Below, piece after piece: positions 1 to 7,658 of a DNA stretch of 8,974 nucleotides; position 1 is the stretch's first letter; each line of letters begins with the position of its first letter. The notes below the pieces were generated by a model. That model was given only the letters and a program-made list of their open reading frames with translations. It did not search any database and was not told the origin of the DNA. Made by a program: the position numbers and the translations under genes. This DNA comes from Betaproteobacteria bacterium. GTDB taxonomy: Bacteria; Pseudomonadota; Gammaproteobacteria; Burkholderiales; Burkholderiaceae. The stretch is from positions 1-8,974 of the forward strand of contig CANIMS010000048.1 of assembly GCA_947468785.1 (NCBI GenBank), given 5' to 3'.

Positions 1-199
1 CTTTGTCACCAATCTTTACCGAAATGCTAGTGATAGTACCTGCCGTATCCGCGGGCACCTCCATCGTCGCCTTATCCGATTCAAGAACTAATAAAGCTTG
101 TTCTTTTTCAATCACATCACCAACTTTAACCAAGACCTCAATCACAGGAACATCGTTGTAGTCACCAATATCGGGAACCAGAATCGCTTGCTTAGTCAT
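1..199 (-). CDS. lpdA: Dihydrolipoyl dehydrogenase (E3) with N-terminal lipoyl domain, 5' part only
   Basis: Only the first 66 codons are present; the gene runs off the left edge. They encode a complete-looking biotinyl/lipoyl domain: VPDIGDY near residue 9, and the lipoylation motif ESDKATM with the modified lysine at about residue 43. Position after aceE and aceF, and the known habit of betaproteobacterial and Neisseria E3 proteins of carrying a lipoyl domain, point to dihydrolipoamide dehydrogenase, which reoxidises the dihydrolipoyl arm of E2 with FAD and NAD+. The FAD/NAD part lies outside the window, so the E3 identity is inferred. Two ATGs sit in tandem (200-202 and 197-199). A TAAGGGGG ribosome site overlapping the aceF stop is 2 bases from the first and 5 from the second, so I prefer the second. 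The gap to aceF is about 10 bases, which suggests translational coupling. Another lipoyl-bearing protein is the less likely alternative. Confidence 0.85.
   Translation of the reverse strand, partial: MTKQAILVPDIGDYNDVPVIEVLVKVGDVIEKEQALLVLESDKATMEVPADTAGTITSISVKIGDK
57..88. repeat. Lipoyl-domain coding repeat, copy in lpdA
   Basis: These 32 bases match 1378-1409 in aceF with two mismatches, including an exact 20-base run. They encode the lipoyl attachment motif (LESDKATM) in both genes. A second matching block, 136-175 against 1457-1496 (35 of 40 identical), lies at the same offset of 1321 bases, so the two lipoyl domains are colinear copies. This is seen directly; whether it reflects recent duplication, gene conversion or constraint is not. 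Confidence 0.8.
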
Positions 200-209
200 C
201 ATGCCCCCC

Positions 210-1523
210 TTATAGACTAGCGCGACGGAAGTCGGCTAATAGCTGTGCAATGTATAAGTTAAAGCGAGTGGCTAGTGCGCCGTCGATAACGCGATGATCA
301 GCCGATAAAGACAGTGGGCAAATTAAACGCGGCACAAATTGCTTGCCATCCCAAACAGGTTTCATGGCTGCTTTGCTGACTCCTAAAATGGCTACTTCGG
401 GTGCATTGACGATTGGTGAGAAATAAGTTCCACCAATTCCGCCCAAAGAAGAGATTGTGAAGCTAGCGCCCTGCATCTGGTCAGGCTTTAACTTACCATC
501 ACGCGCCAAGGCTGCCAACTCCGATGTTTCCTTGGCAATCTCAAAAATTCCTTTTTGATCGGCATCTTTAATCACTGGCACAACGAGACCTGTCGGTGTA
601 TCTGCTGCAAAACCGATATTGAAATACTTCTTCAGAATCAAATCATCGCCATCTAATGAGCTATTGAACTCAGGATATTTTTTCAAAGCAGCGACAGCCG
701 CCTTCATTAAGAATGCAAGCATCGTAATCTTGACACCCTTCTTCTCATTTTCCTTATTCGTCAACACACGAAATTCTTCTAATTCTGTAATGTCAGCATC
801 CTCGTGATAAGTCACCGCTGGAATCATGACCCAATTGCGACCTAAATTAGCCGCAGTGAGCTTCTTAATCCGATTTAAAGGCTGACGCTCAATTTCACCA
901 AACTTCGTGAAATCGACTTTGGGCCACGGGATTAAATTCAGACCACCCAGACTTCCACCGCTAGATGCTGCCGCTGAACCACCGGCGCCACTGCTCATAG
1001 CAGCCTTTACAAACGCTTGGACATCCTCTTGAGTGATGCGTCCCTTAGGACCCGACCCTTTTACCTGGGTAATTGTGACGCCTAGCTCTCGTGCAAATTT
1101 ACGCGCCGAAGGACTGGCATGACTTACTGCCGCATCTACAACTGGCACGGGGTTACTAACAGGAGGAGGAGCGGGAGCACGCGCGATTGGAGGCTCAATA
1201 GCGACAGGTTTGGGAGCTGCTGGTGTAGATGGTGCTGCTGGCGCAGCTGACACAGTGGCGGGTGCCGGTGTATTTTCAGCTGCACCCTCTTCCAATGTCA
1301 TCACGACTGTGCCTTGAGATAAATGATCTCCCACCTTTATTTTGACTTCTTTCACAACGCCGGAGTGTGACGAAGGAACGTCCATCGTCGCCTTATCCGA
1401 CTCAAGAACAACAATTGATTGCTCCTTCTCGACCTTGTCACCTGCTTTTACCAATACCTCAATGACAGGCACATCTTTGTAGTCACCGATGTCGGGTACT
1501 TTGATTTCGATTATTTGACTCAT
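210..1523 (-). CDS. aceF: Pyruvate dehydrogenase complex E2, dihydrolipoamide acetyltransferase
   Basis: E2 forms the core of the pyruvate dehydrogenase complex and moves the acetyl group from the lipoyl arm to CoA. The 437-residue protein has one lipoyl domain (about 1-80, lysine 44 in ESDKATM), a Pro/Ala-rich flexible linker (about 84-130), a peripheral-subunit-binding domain (about 135-172, [13 protein letters not shown] then GPKGRI), a Gly/Ala/Ser linker (about 176-194), and the catalytic acyltransferase domain (about 205-437) with the active-site motif DHRVIDG (His410, Asp414). E. coli AceF has three lipoyl domains and is about 630 residues; a single-domain form is normal in many other bacteria. 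An open frame extends upstream to 1628 inside aceE, but the ATG at 1523 starts the lipoyl domain and follows an AAGAG ribosome site 7 bases away. It lies 13 bases after the aceE stop, consistent with cotranscription. Confidence 0.96.
   Translation of the reverse strand: MSQIIEIKVPDIGDYKDVPVIEVLVKAGDKVEKEQSIVVLESDKATMDVPSSHSGVVKEVKIKVGDHLSQGTVVMTLEEGAAENTPAPATVSAAPAAPSTPAAPKPVAIEPPIARAPAPPPVSNPVPVVDAAVSHASPSARKFARELGVTITQVKGSGPKGRITQEDVQAFVKAAMSSGAGGSAAASSGGSLGGLNLIPWPKVDFTKFGEIERQPLNRIKKLTAANLGRNWVMIPAVTYHEDADITELEEFRVLTNKENEKKGVKITMLAFLMKAAVAALKKYPEFNSSLDGDDLILKKYFNIGFAADTPTGLVVPVIKDADQKGIFEIAKETSELAALARDGKLKPDQMQGASFTISSLGGIGGTYFSPIVNAPEVAILGVSKAAMKPVWDGKQFVPRLICPLSLSADHRVIDGALATRFNLYIAQLLADFRRASL
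1378..1409. repeat. Lipoyl-domain coding repeat, copy in aceF
   Basis: Partner of the repeat at 57-88, with two mismatches in 32 bases. It covers the codons around the lipoylated lysine 44 of AceF. The flanking lipoyl-domain sequence is also alignable without gaps at a constant offset of 1321 bases. Confidence 0.8.
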
Positions 1524-1536
1524 TATTTTTCTCTTA

Positions 1537-4233
1537 TCAAACCAACATTGGATTTGGTTTAGTGACGTCGATCTCGTATTTCTGGATCGCCTCAGCCAGC
1601 TTTTGACGATCCATCTGCCCAGCATCAACTAAAGATCTCAATGCAGTAAGCACTATCCAGCGACGATCTACTTCAAAGAAATCGCGTAGTTTTTCACGGG
1701 TATCAGAGCGTCCGAATCCATCTGTACCAAGCACCTCATATCGACGGCCTATATGTTGAATCGCTGGACGAATTTGATCTGCAAATAAACGAACATAATC
1801 GGTTGCCGCAATGATAGGGCCAGTAGTATCTTTTAAACACTTTTCTACATGGCTTAACTCAGGCGTAGCAGTAGGATTTAACAAGTTATTACGGTGTACC
1901 GCATTCCAGTTACGCCCTAGTTCAGTAAAGCTTGGGCAACCCCATAAATCGGAAGATACGCCCCAGTCCTTGTCTAAGATTTCTGCAGCTTCGATCACTT
2001 CACGGAAGATCGTGCCAGAGCCAAGAAGTTGCACACGCAATTTGGCATTCTGATCGCCTACTGATTTGAGCTTATACATCCCTTTAATAATGTCTTTCTC
2101 GGCACCCTTGGGCATTGCAGGATGAGAGTAGTTTTCATTCATCAATGTGATGTAGTAGTAAACATCCTCTTGGACTTCCAGCATTCGACGCATGCCATCT
2201 TGAATGACTACTGCCAATTCGAATGAGAAGGTAGGATCATAGCTAATGCAGTTTGGTACCGCACTGCTCCACAGATGACTATGTCCATCTTCGTGCTGTA
2301 AACCTTCTCCATTGAGTGTTGTTCTGCCAGCTGTACCGCCGAGCAAGAAGCCACGGCTGCGCATATCACCAGCAGCCCATGCTAAATCACCAATACGCTG
2401 GAAACCGAACATGGAATAGAAGATATAGAAAGGCAGCATGGGTACACCATGGGTGGAATACGAAGTAGCAGCTGCAATCCAGTCACACATGCCACCTGCT
2501 TCATTAATACCCTCTTGCAAAATCTGACCGTTCTTATCTTCTTTATAGAACATCAGTTGATCATGATCTTCTGGTGTGTACAGTTGACCCAGTTGGTGCC
2601 AAATACCTAGTTGACGGAACATGCCTTCCATACCAAAGGTACGTGATTCGTCTGGAACAATTGGCACTACACGCTTACCTATAGCCTTGTCACGAGCTAC
2701 GGTATTCAGAATACGTACAAAAGCCATCGTAGTAGAAATCTCTCGACCTTCAGTAGTAGCCTCAAGCAATGGTGCAAAGACTTCTAATGAGGGGACCGGC
2801 AAACTCTCTGCTTTACTACGACGCTGCGGAAGATAGCCTCCCAATTCTTGACGGCGCGCCTTCATATACTCGAGCTCAGGACTGCCCTCAGCAAATTTCA
2901 ATAAAGGCATTTCGTCTAGTTGTTCATCCTTTAGCGGAATCTCGAAACGATCACGAAAGCGACGAACGTCATCATCGTTCATCTTCTTTGCCTGGTGAGC
3001 AATATTCATTGCCTCCCCGGATCCACCCATGCCGTGACCTTTTACGGTATGGGCCAAGATGACTGTAGGCTGATCTTTATGATTTACGGCTGCATGAAAG
3101 GCTGCATAGACTTTATGGGGATCATGTCCACCACGATTCAACTGCCAAATCTCCTCATCACTCCAATCGCTGACTAAAGCTTTGAGCTCAGGAGTATTAA
3201 ATACAATTTCACGAACATAGGCACCATGCTTCGCCTTCATCGTTTGATACTGCCCGTCAACGATCTCGCCAAGACGCTGCATCAAGATGCCTTTTTTATC
3301 TCGTGCAAATAAGGCATCCCATTGACCGCCCCAGACTACCTTGATGACATTCCAGCCCGCACCACGGAACTCACTCTCTAACTCTTGAATAATTTTTCCA
3401 TTGCCGCGAACTGGACCATCTAAGCGTTGTAAGTTGCAATTCACAACAAAGATGAGGTTGTCTAATTTTTCACGACCAGCCATACCAATGGCGCCGAGTG
3501 ATTCTGGCTCATCCGTCTCACCATCACCTAAGAATGCCCAAACCTTGCGACCCTCCTCCTTGAGGAAGCCACGGTCACGTAAGTAGCGCATAAAGCGCGC
3601 TTGGTAAATTGCCATGATGGGGCCAAGACCCATAGAGACCGTTGGAAATTGCCAGAAATCCGGCATTAACCATGGATGAGGATAGCTAGAAATACCTTTA
3701 CCGCCAACCTCTTGACGGAAATTATTTAACTGTTCATCGGTCAAACGCCCAAGCATATATGCACGGGCATAAATACCGGGTGCTGAGTGGCCTTGTACAA
3801 ATATGAGATCGCCGCCGTGATCTGGGGATGGCGCATGCCAAAAATGATTGAAGCCAACGTCATATAAGGTTGCGGCAGATTGGAATGAAGAAATATGTCC
3901 GCCAACATTCGTATCTTTATTGGCGCGTAATACCATTGCCATCGCATTCCAACGTGTGTAAGAACGAATTCGATGTTCTACATTTTGGTCACCAGGTAAA
4001 CGCGCCTGATTCTCAACGGGAATAGTATTGATGTATGGAGTCTCGGCATGAAATGGTTGCACTACACCATTCACACGAGCATGCGAAATTTGTTGATCTA
4101 TTAAATAGGCAGCTCTCTCAGCACCTTCGTTATGAATAACGCCATCGAGTGCCTGCAACCATTCCTGGGTCTCAATAGGATCAGCATCGTGTGGACTGGT
4201 ACTACCTAAGATTTGTTCTGGAACCGCAGCCAT
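1537..4233 (-). CDS. aceE: Pyruvate dehydrogenase E1 component (homodimeric type)
   Basis: E1 is the thiamine-diphosphate enzyme that decarboxylates pyruvate and acetylates the lipoyl group of E2; it sets the committed step of the complex. At 898 residues it matches the single-chain homodimeric AceE family (887 in E. coli). The thiamine-diphosphate/Mg motif is visible as GDGETDEPE (GDG at 236-238) ending in VVNCN at about 263-267. Other AceE-typical stretches are DHGGDLIFVQGHSAPGIYAR (about 138-157), the transketolase-like middle domain with LNGEGLQHEDGHSH, and the C-terminal domain with LGTDGFGRSDTR. The frame is open to 4323, but the ATG at 4233 is chosen because GGAGG sits 4 bases upstream and homologues start with MAAVPEQ-like sequence. 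It is first in the operon, with its own promoter, and divergent from a histidine kinase. It appears intact. Confidence 0.97.
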   Translation of the reverse strand: MAAVPEQILGSTSPHDADPIETQEWLQALDGVIHNEGAERAAYLIDQQISHARVNGVVQPFHAETPYINTIPVENQARLPGDQNVEHRIRSYTRWNAMAMVLRANKDTNVGGHISSFQSAATLYDVGFNHFWHAPSPDHGGDLIFVQGHSAPGIYARAYMLGRLTDEQLNNFRQEVGGKGISSYPHPWLMPDFWQFPTVSMGLGPIMAIYQARFMRYLRDRGFLKEEGRKVWAFLGDGETDEPESLGAIGMAGREKLDNLIFVVNCNLQRLDGPVRGNGKIIQELESEFRGAGWNVIKVVWGGQWDALFARDKKGILMQRLGEIVDGQYQTMKAKHGAYVREIVFNTPELKALVSDWSDEEIWQLNRGGHDPHKVYAAFHAAVNHKDQPTVILAHTVKGHGMGGSGEAMNIAHQAKKMNDDDVRRFRDRFEIPLKDEQLDEMPLLKFAEGSPELEYMKARRQELGGYLPQRRSKAESLPVPSLEVFAPLLEATTEGREISTTMAFVRILNTVARDKAIGKRVVPIVPDESRTFGMEGMFRQLGIWHQLGQLYTPEDHDQLMFYKEDKNGQILQEGINEAGGMCDWIAAATSYSTHGVPMLPFYIFYSMFGFQRIGDLAWAAGDMRSRGFLLGGTAGRTTLNGEGLQHEDGHSHLWSSAVPNCISYDPTFSFELAVVIQDGMRRMLEVQEDVYYYITLMNENYSHPAMPKGAEKDIIKGMYKLKSVGDQNAKLRVQLLGSGTIFREVIEAAEILDKDWGVSSDLWGCPSFTELGRNWNAVHRNNLLNPTATPELSHVEKCLKDTTGPIIAATDYVRLFADQIRPAIQHIGRRYEVLGTDGFGRSDTREKLRDFFEVDRRWIVLTALRSLVDAGQMDRQKLAEAIQKYEIDVTKPNPMLV

Positions 4234-4282
4234 ACTACCTCCGTGGGATATTGCGTGATTAGTAATTAACTCTATAGGCAAT

Positions 4283-4311
4283 ATTCTAGGAAGGTATATG
4301 AGTGTAAACAA
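4283..4311 (-). promoter_or_regulatory. Candidate sigma70 promoter of the aceE-aceF-lpdA operon
   Basis: Reading the minus strand, a -35-like TTGTTT (4306-4311) is followed after exactly 17 bases by a -10-like TAGAAT (4283-4288, five of six matches to TATAAT). Transcription would start near 4276 and give a leader of about 43 bases before the aceE ATG, with GGAGG close to the start codon. The -35 box is a weak match, which would suit a promoter that needs an activator. This is a prediction from pattern and position only. Confidence 0.5.
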
Positions 4312-4319
4312 GCAATTTT

Positions 4320-4350
4320 CCACATAATGATAGTATTTCTCATAATGTGG
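4320..4350. promoter_or_regulatory. Imperfect inverted repeat, possible operator between aceE and the kinase gene
   Basis: The arms are CCACATAATGA (4320-4330) and TCATAATGTGG (4340-4350), pairing at 10 of 11 positions around a 9-base centre. The element's middle is about 59 bases upstream of the predicted aceE transcription start, just outside its -35 box, a usual place for an activator. A weak plus-strand promoter (TTTCCA 4317-4322, 18 bases, CATAAT 4341-4346) would overlap it, so the same site could repress or autoregulate the kinase operon. A third related half-site, ACATAAT on the minus strand, lies at 4352-4358. It is not a transcription terminator, as no T-run follows and it sits between divergent starts. 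The binding protein is unknown. Confidence 0.5.
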
Positions 4351-4357
4351 GATTATG

Positions 4358-4368
4358 TTGCGCTGCAG
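4358..4368. promoter_or_regulatory. Small TGC-N3-GCA palindrome, weakly PhaR-like
   Basis: TTGCGCTGCAG differs at one position from CTGC-N3-GCAG, the type of site reported for the polyhydroxybutyrate regulator PhaR of Paracoccus. It lies upstream of both divergent genes. The motif is short enough to occur by chance, so this is only a candidate. Confidence 0.2.
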
Positions 4369-4409
4369 ATCAAGTTTTCGATTACGGGCTCAAATAGGGG
4401 TTTTTCGCA

Positions 4410-6989
4410 GTGAATAGGGCAAAATGGCTCTCATTCATGAAATTTTCAGCATTCTCCATCTGGCAACTTGGTCCAATTAAATGGCTCCGTAAAATTCGGG
4501 GCTTTAGGATCGTCTATACCCCTCTATTGGCAATCGTGCTGTTTACAGCCGTGATGGGAGTCATCCTAGGCACCTTGCAGTTACAAGAAAAAAGTCAGCA
4601 GGAATCTGCTCTATTTCGTGAGCTTTCCATCGCAAAGCAGCGTATTCAATTGCGCTTTACAAATAATACGGATGCACTGCTAACCATTAATCGCGAGATT
4701 GCGGCTATTAGTGATCAAGCCAAACTCAAGCAACTTGCTTATGAACAAGCAGATGAATTGGTGATCAACAACCATGAAATCGTGAAGATTGTTTGGTTAA
4801 ATGCCAATAGTGAACGGCAGTGGATCGTACCGCCAGCTTCCGAAAAAACCGATTGGATCAATCGCAGCGAGATAGCACCCTCTGTTCAAGAAGAGCTCAA
4901 GAAAACCTTAGAGCTCAGTCGCGTTACTAATAGAGCAGCCTTTAGTCAATTCATCTCGCTCAATCTATCTAGTGAAGAACCTTTAGCCAGAGAGAGAAAA
5001 ATTGTTTTTTGGCAAGTGGTTCCGAATATCTCTGGAGGCGAGATCATTGGCTACCTAACTGCACTCTATACAACCCAAGGCATTTTGGATGTCATTCCTG
5101 GTGAACTTAAAAGTCTATATCGATTTACGCTTTTAACGGATAACGAAAAACTCTTAGCGATCTCCTCGGATCGAGATACGCCTAAGCGAGCATTTAGTAA
5201 CCAAACAACCTTGGACATGGGGGTACTCAGCCCTAACCTAATCTTACGAATCGATACCTACCCACCTCCTACTAACCTCACATTTAGGATGTTGATTGGG
5301 GTTGTATTAGGCTTGTGTATATTCGTGATTTGGAGCTTATGGTCTGTATTGAAACAAATGCAGGTACGTCAAGAAGCTGAGGCAAATTTACGCACTGAAA
5401 CCAGTTTTCGTATTGCCATGGAGAATTCGACACCCGTTGGAATACGGGCGCACGATATGCAAAAACGCATTACCTATGTCAATCGCGCGTTTTGCGAAAT
5501 GACTGGCTGGAAATCCAATGAATTGATGGGTCTATCGCCCCCTTTTCCTTTCTGGCCTGATAGCAGAAAGGATGAGCTCGTTGACAAAATGAACCGTGCG
5601 CTCAATGCGGATGGATTCAAGGCCGGGATTGAGGGTGCAATTCTGAGAAAAGATGGCTCTTTGATCGAAACTCGTACATTTATCTCGCCCTTGATTAATG
5701 AAAAGGGCAATCAAACTGGCTGGGTAACATCATTAATTGATATCTCAGAGCCTAAAAAAATTCGGGAAGAGTTAGCTGCCGCTCAGGAGCGCTTTACTAC
5801 TGTGCTAGAAGGTTTAGATGCTGCAGTTTCGGTTGTTGATCTAGAAACCGATCATCTACTCTTTGCGAACCGCTTTTATCGTGAAAAATTTGGCGACGAT
5901 TCCAAAGGTCACTTTCAATTAGTAGGTAATGAAGACAACAATAAAACTCTGCGTGATGTTGCCGAGGACTTAAACGATTCTCCGCCTGGTATACCAACTT
6001 CTTTTTTATATCAAGAATCAGAATCTGAGGAGATTCAGTTAAGTGATGGTAGCAATCGTTGGTACGAAGTGCGGACACGTTTTATTCCATGGGTAGACGG
6101 CCACCTGGCACAACTCCTAATTGCAACTGAGATTACTCAACGTAAAGAAGCAGAAGACTTGGCTCGCCAACAAGAGGAGCGTATGCAATTTACCAGCCGT
6201 CTTACCACCATGGGAGAGATGGCGTCCTCTCTAGCGCACGAATTAAATCAACCCTTATCGGCGATTTCTAATTACTGCATGGGAGTGGCCAAACGTCTTG
6301 AGGGTCATCTTGATCCAAGCATGAATAAAGATATTATTCCTGCCCTTGAAAAAGCCTCAGAACAGGCACACCGAGCTGGCACCATTATTCAGCGCATTCG
6401 GGGCTTCGTAAAACGCAGCGAACCACAACGAAAATCCAGCGCTATTAAAGACATCATCAATGATGCAGTAGGCCTCCTCGAAATTGAAGCCCAACGCCAT
6501 CGCCTCAGCATTAGCTCTGAAGTCGCTGAAGATCTTCCCGAGGTGAGTCTAGATCCCGTGTTAATTCTGCAAGTCTTGGTGAATCTACTCAAAAATGGCC
6601 TTGATAGCATGAGAGAGGCGTATCCCCTATCCTCTCGATGGACTGCGCCTCCCGTAAAGATCAGCGCAGATTTGGATACCAGCATCTTTCCTGCCATGCT
6701 CAGAATTCAGGTAACTGATAGCGGTGCCGGCATTGCCGAATCCGTGATTCAGCATATGTTTGAGCCGTTTTTTAGCACTAAATCGGATGGCATGGGAATG
6801 GGGCTCAATATCTGCAGGTCCATCGTAGAATCACACCATGGGCGTCTCTGGGCCATAAACATCATGGATTCTGCCCAAACCAAGCTCGTTGGCTGCACCT
6901 TTACAATACTATTACCCTTGGAATCCCCTGATTCTGGGGAAAATGAAAATAATAAATCCGTAACAACCGAATTGCATCAAGAGAACTAA
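4410..6989 (+). CDS. Membrane sensor histidine kinase with extracytoplasmic domain and two PAS domains
   Basis: The 859-residue protein is the sensor of a two-component pair. Order of parts: a basic cytoplasmic start; membrane segment 1 (about 35-57); an extracytoplasmic domain of about 235 residues (58-292) that I cannot assign but which could be Cache-like; membrane segment 2 (about 293-314); a short helical linker; PAS 1 (about 333-450, ITYVNRAFCEMTGW); PAS 2 (about 460-580); a dimerisation/phosphoacceptor domain with HELNQPL (His610); and an ATPase domain with N box NLLKNGLDSM (Asn729), DSGAGI (Asp770), FEPFFSTK and GMGMGLNICRSIV. All kinase boxes are intact. The kinase core resembles FixL/DctB/TodS-like kinases, but I see no clear haem-binding histidine in PAS 1. 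The start is GTG at 4410 because AGGGG lies 9 bases upstream; the next ATG (4437) has no ribosome site at a good distance. It is divergent from aceE and one base from its partner regulator. The ligand is unknown. Confidence 0.93.
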   Translation: MNRAKWLSFMKFSAFSIWQLGPIKWLRKIRGFRIVYTPLLAIVLFTAVMGVILGTLQLQEKSQQESALFRELSIAKQRIQLRFTNNTDALLTINREIAAISDQAKLKQLAYEQADELVINNHEIVKIVWLNANSERQWIVPPASEKTDWINRSEIAPSVQEELKKTLELSRVTNRAAFSQFISLNLSSEEPLARERKIVFWQVVPNISGGEIIGYLTALYTTQGILDVIPGELKSLYRFTLLTDNEKLLAISSDRDTPKRAFSNQTTLDMGVLSPNLILRIDTYPPPTNLTFRMLIGVVLGLCIFVIWSLWSVLKQMQVRQEAEANLRTETSFRIAMENSTPVGIRAHDMQKRITYVNRAFCEMTGWKSNELMGLSPPFPFWPDSRKDELVDKMNRALNADGFKAGIEGAILRKDGSLIETRTFISPLINEKGNQTGWVTSLIDISEPKKIREELAAAQERFTTVLEGLDAAVSVVDLETDHLLFANRFYREKFGDDSKGHFQLVGNEDNNKTLRDVAEDLNDSPPGIPTSFLYQESESEEIQLSDGSNRWYEVRTRFIPWVDGHLAQLLIATEITQRKEAEDLARQQEERMQFTSRLTTMGEMASSLAHELNQPLSAISNYCMGVAKRLEGHLDPSMNKDIIPALEKASEQAHRAGTIIQRIRGFVKRSEPQRKSSAIKDIINDAVGLLEIEAQRHRLSISSEVAEDLPEVSLDPVLILQVLVNLLKNGLDSMREAYPLSSRWTAPPVKISADLDTSIFPAMLRIQVTDSGAGIAESVIQHMFEPFFSTKSDGMGMGLNICRSIVESHHGRLWAINIMDSAQTKLVGCTFTILLPLESPDSGENENNKSVTTELHQEN

Positions 6990-6990
6990 T

Positions 6991-7638
6991 ATGAACTTAA
7001 GCGCAACTAACAAACCTACTCAAGCCGAAGTTATATACGTCGTAGATGATGATGAGGCTGTTCGTGATTCCCTCACCTGGCTACTCGAAAGTAATGGCTA
7101 TGTAGTTCGATGTCATGCTAGCGCAGAACGCTTTTTACAATCCTTGCAAAGCACTGATAAATCCACTATCTCTTGCGCTATCTTAGATGTGCGTATGCCA
7201 GGTATGTCTGGCCTGGAACTACAAGAGCGCTTGATTAGTGAAAATCTTCCAATGCCTGTTGCGTTTATTACTGGTCATGGTGATGTCTCTATGGCGGTAT
7301 CCACCATGAAACGAGGCGCCGTAGATTTTATTGAAAAGCCATTTAAAGAAAATGATCTTTGCGCTCTGGTTGATCGGATGCTGAGCAAAGCACGTGTCGA
7401 TTATTCACAAGCAAACCAGCGTAAGGTGACACAAAGCCTCTTAAGCAAATTAACTGGTCGTGAGCGCCAAGTCTTAGAGCGCATTGTTGCCGGACGTTTA
7501 AATAAGCAGATTGCTGATGATCTTGGCATTTCAATTAAAACTGTTGAAGCCCATCGCGCCAACATTATGGAAAAGCTCAATGTCAATACTGTAGCTGACC
7601 TACTCCGCTTGGCTTTATCTGATCCCCAGCCAAATTAA
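6991..7638 (+). CDS. FixJ/NarL-type response regulator, LuxR-like DNA-binding domain
   Basis: The 215-residue cytoplasmic transcription factor is presumably phosphorylated by the kinase encoded just upstream. The receiver domain (about 14-132) has the acidic pocket Asp19-Asp21 in VVDDDEAV, the phosphoacceptor Asp66 in [11 protein letters not shown], the switch Thr94 in ITGHGD, and Lys116 in EKPF. A linker leads to a LuxR/FixJ helix-turn-helix (about 150-211) with [15 protein letters not shown] and the recognition helix region [16 protein letters not shown]. Length and order match FixJ, TodT and TtrR-like regulators. The ATG follows the kinase stop after a single base, with a weak AAGAGA ribosome site about 6 bases upstream, so translation is probably coupled. 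Targets are not known; the aceE/kinase intergenic repeats and its own operon are the obvious candidates by position. Confidence 0.94.
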   Translation: MNLSATNKPTQAEVIYVVDDDEAVRDSLTWLLESNGYVVRCHASAERFLQSLQSTDKSTISCAILDVRMPGMSGLELQERLISENLPMPVAFITGHGDVSMAVSTMKRGAVDFIEKPFKENDLCALVDRMLSKARVDYSQANQRKVTQSLLSKLTGRERQVLERIVAGRLNKQIADDLGISIKTVEAHRANIMEKLNVNTVADLLRLALSDPQPN

Positions 7639-7658
7639 TCTTTCTAACGCCCTGCCTT

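Noticed and set aside
1524..1628. Upstream extension of aceF into aceE
   Set aside because: It would overlap the aceE 3' end by about 90 bases and add residues not found before E2 lipoyl domains; the ATG at 1523 has a well-placed ribosome site.
2621..3177. Plus-strand open frames opposite aceE (for example 2769-3062)
   Set aside because: They are short, show no recognisable protein features, lack ribosome sites and lie wholly antisense to a conserved gene.
4234..4323. Upstream extension of aceE to the ATG at 4323
   Set aside because: The added 30 residues are unlike AceE, there is no ribosome site at that start, and they would cover the predicted promoter; GGAGG marks the ATG at 4233.
6389..6697. 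102-codon minus-strand open frame opposite the kinase domain
   Set aside because: It is antisense to conserved histidine kinase motifs, has an arginine/serine-rich composition typical of shadow frames, and no promoter or ribosome site.
6924..6940. Short hairpin TCCCC/GGGGA with a 7-base loop near the 3' end of the kinase gene, as a terminator
   Set aside because: It lies inside the kinase coding region, has only five pairs, and is followed by A-rich rather than T-rich DNA; the response regulator continues directly.
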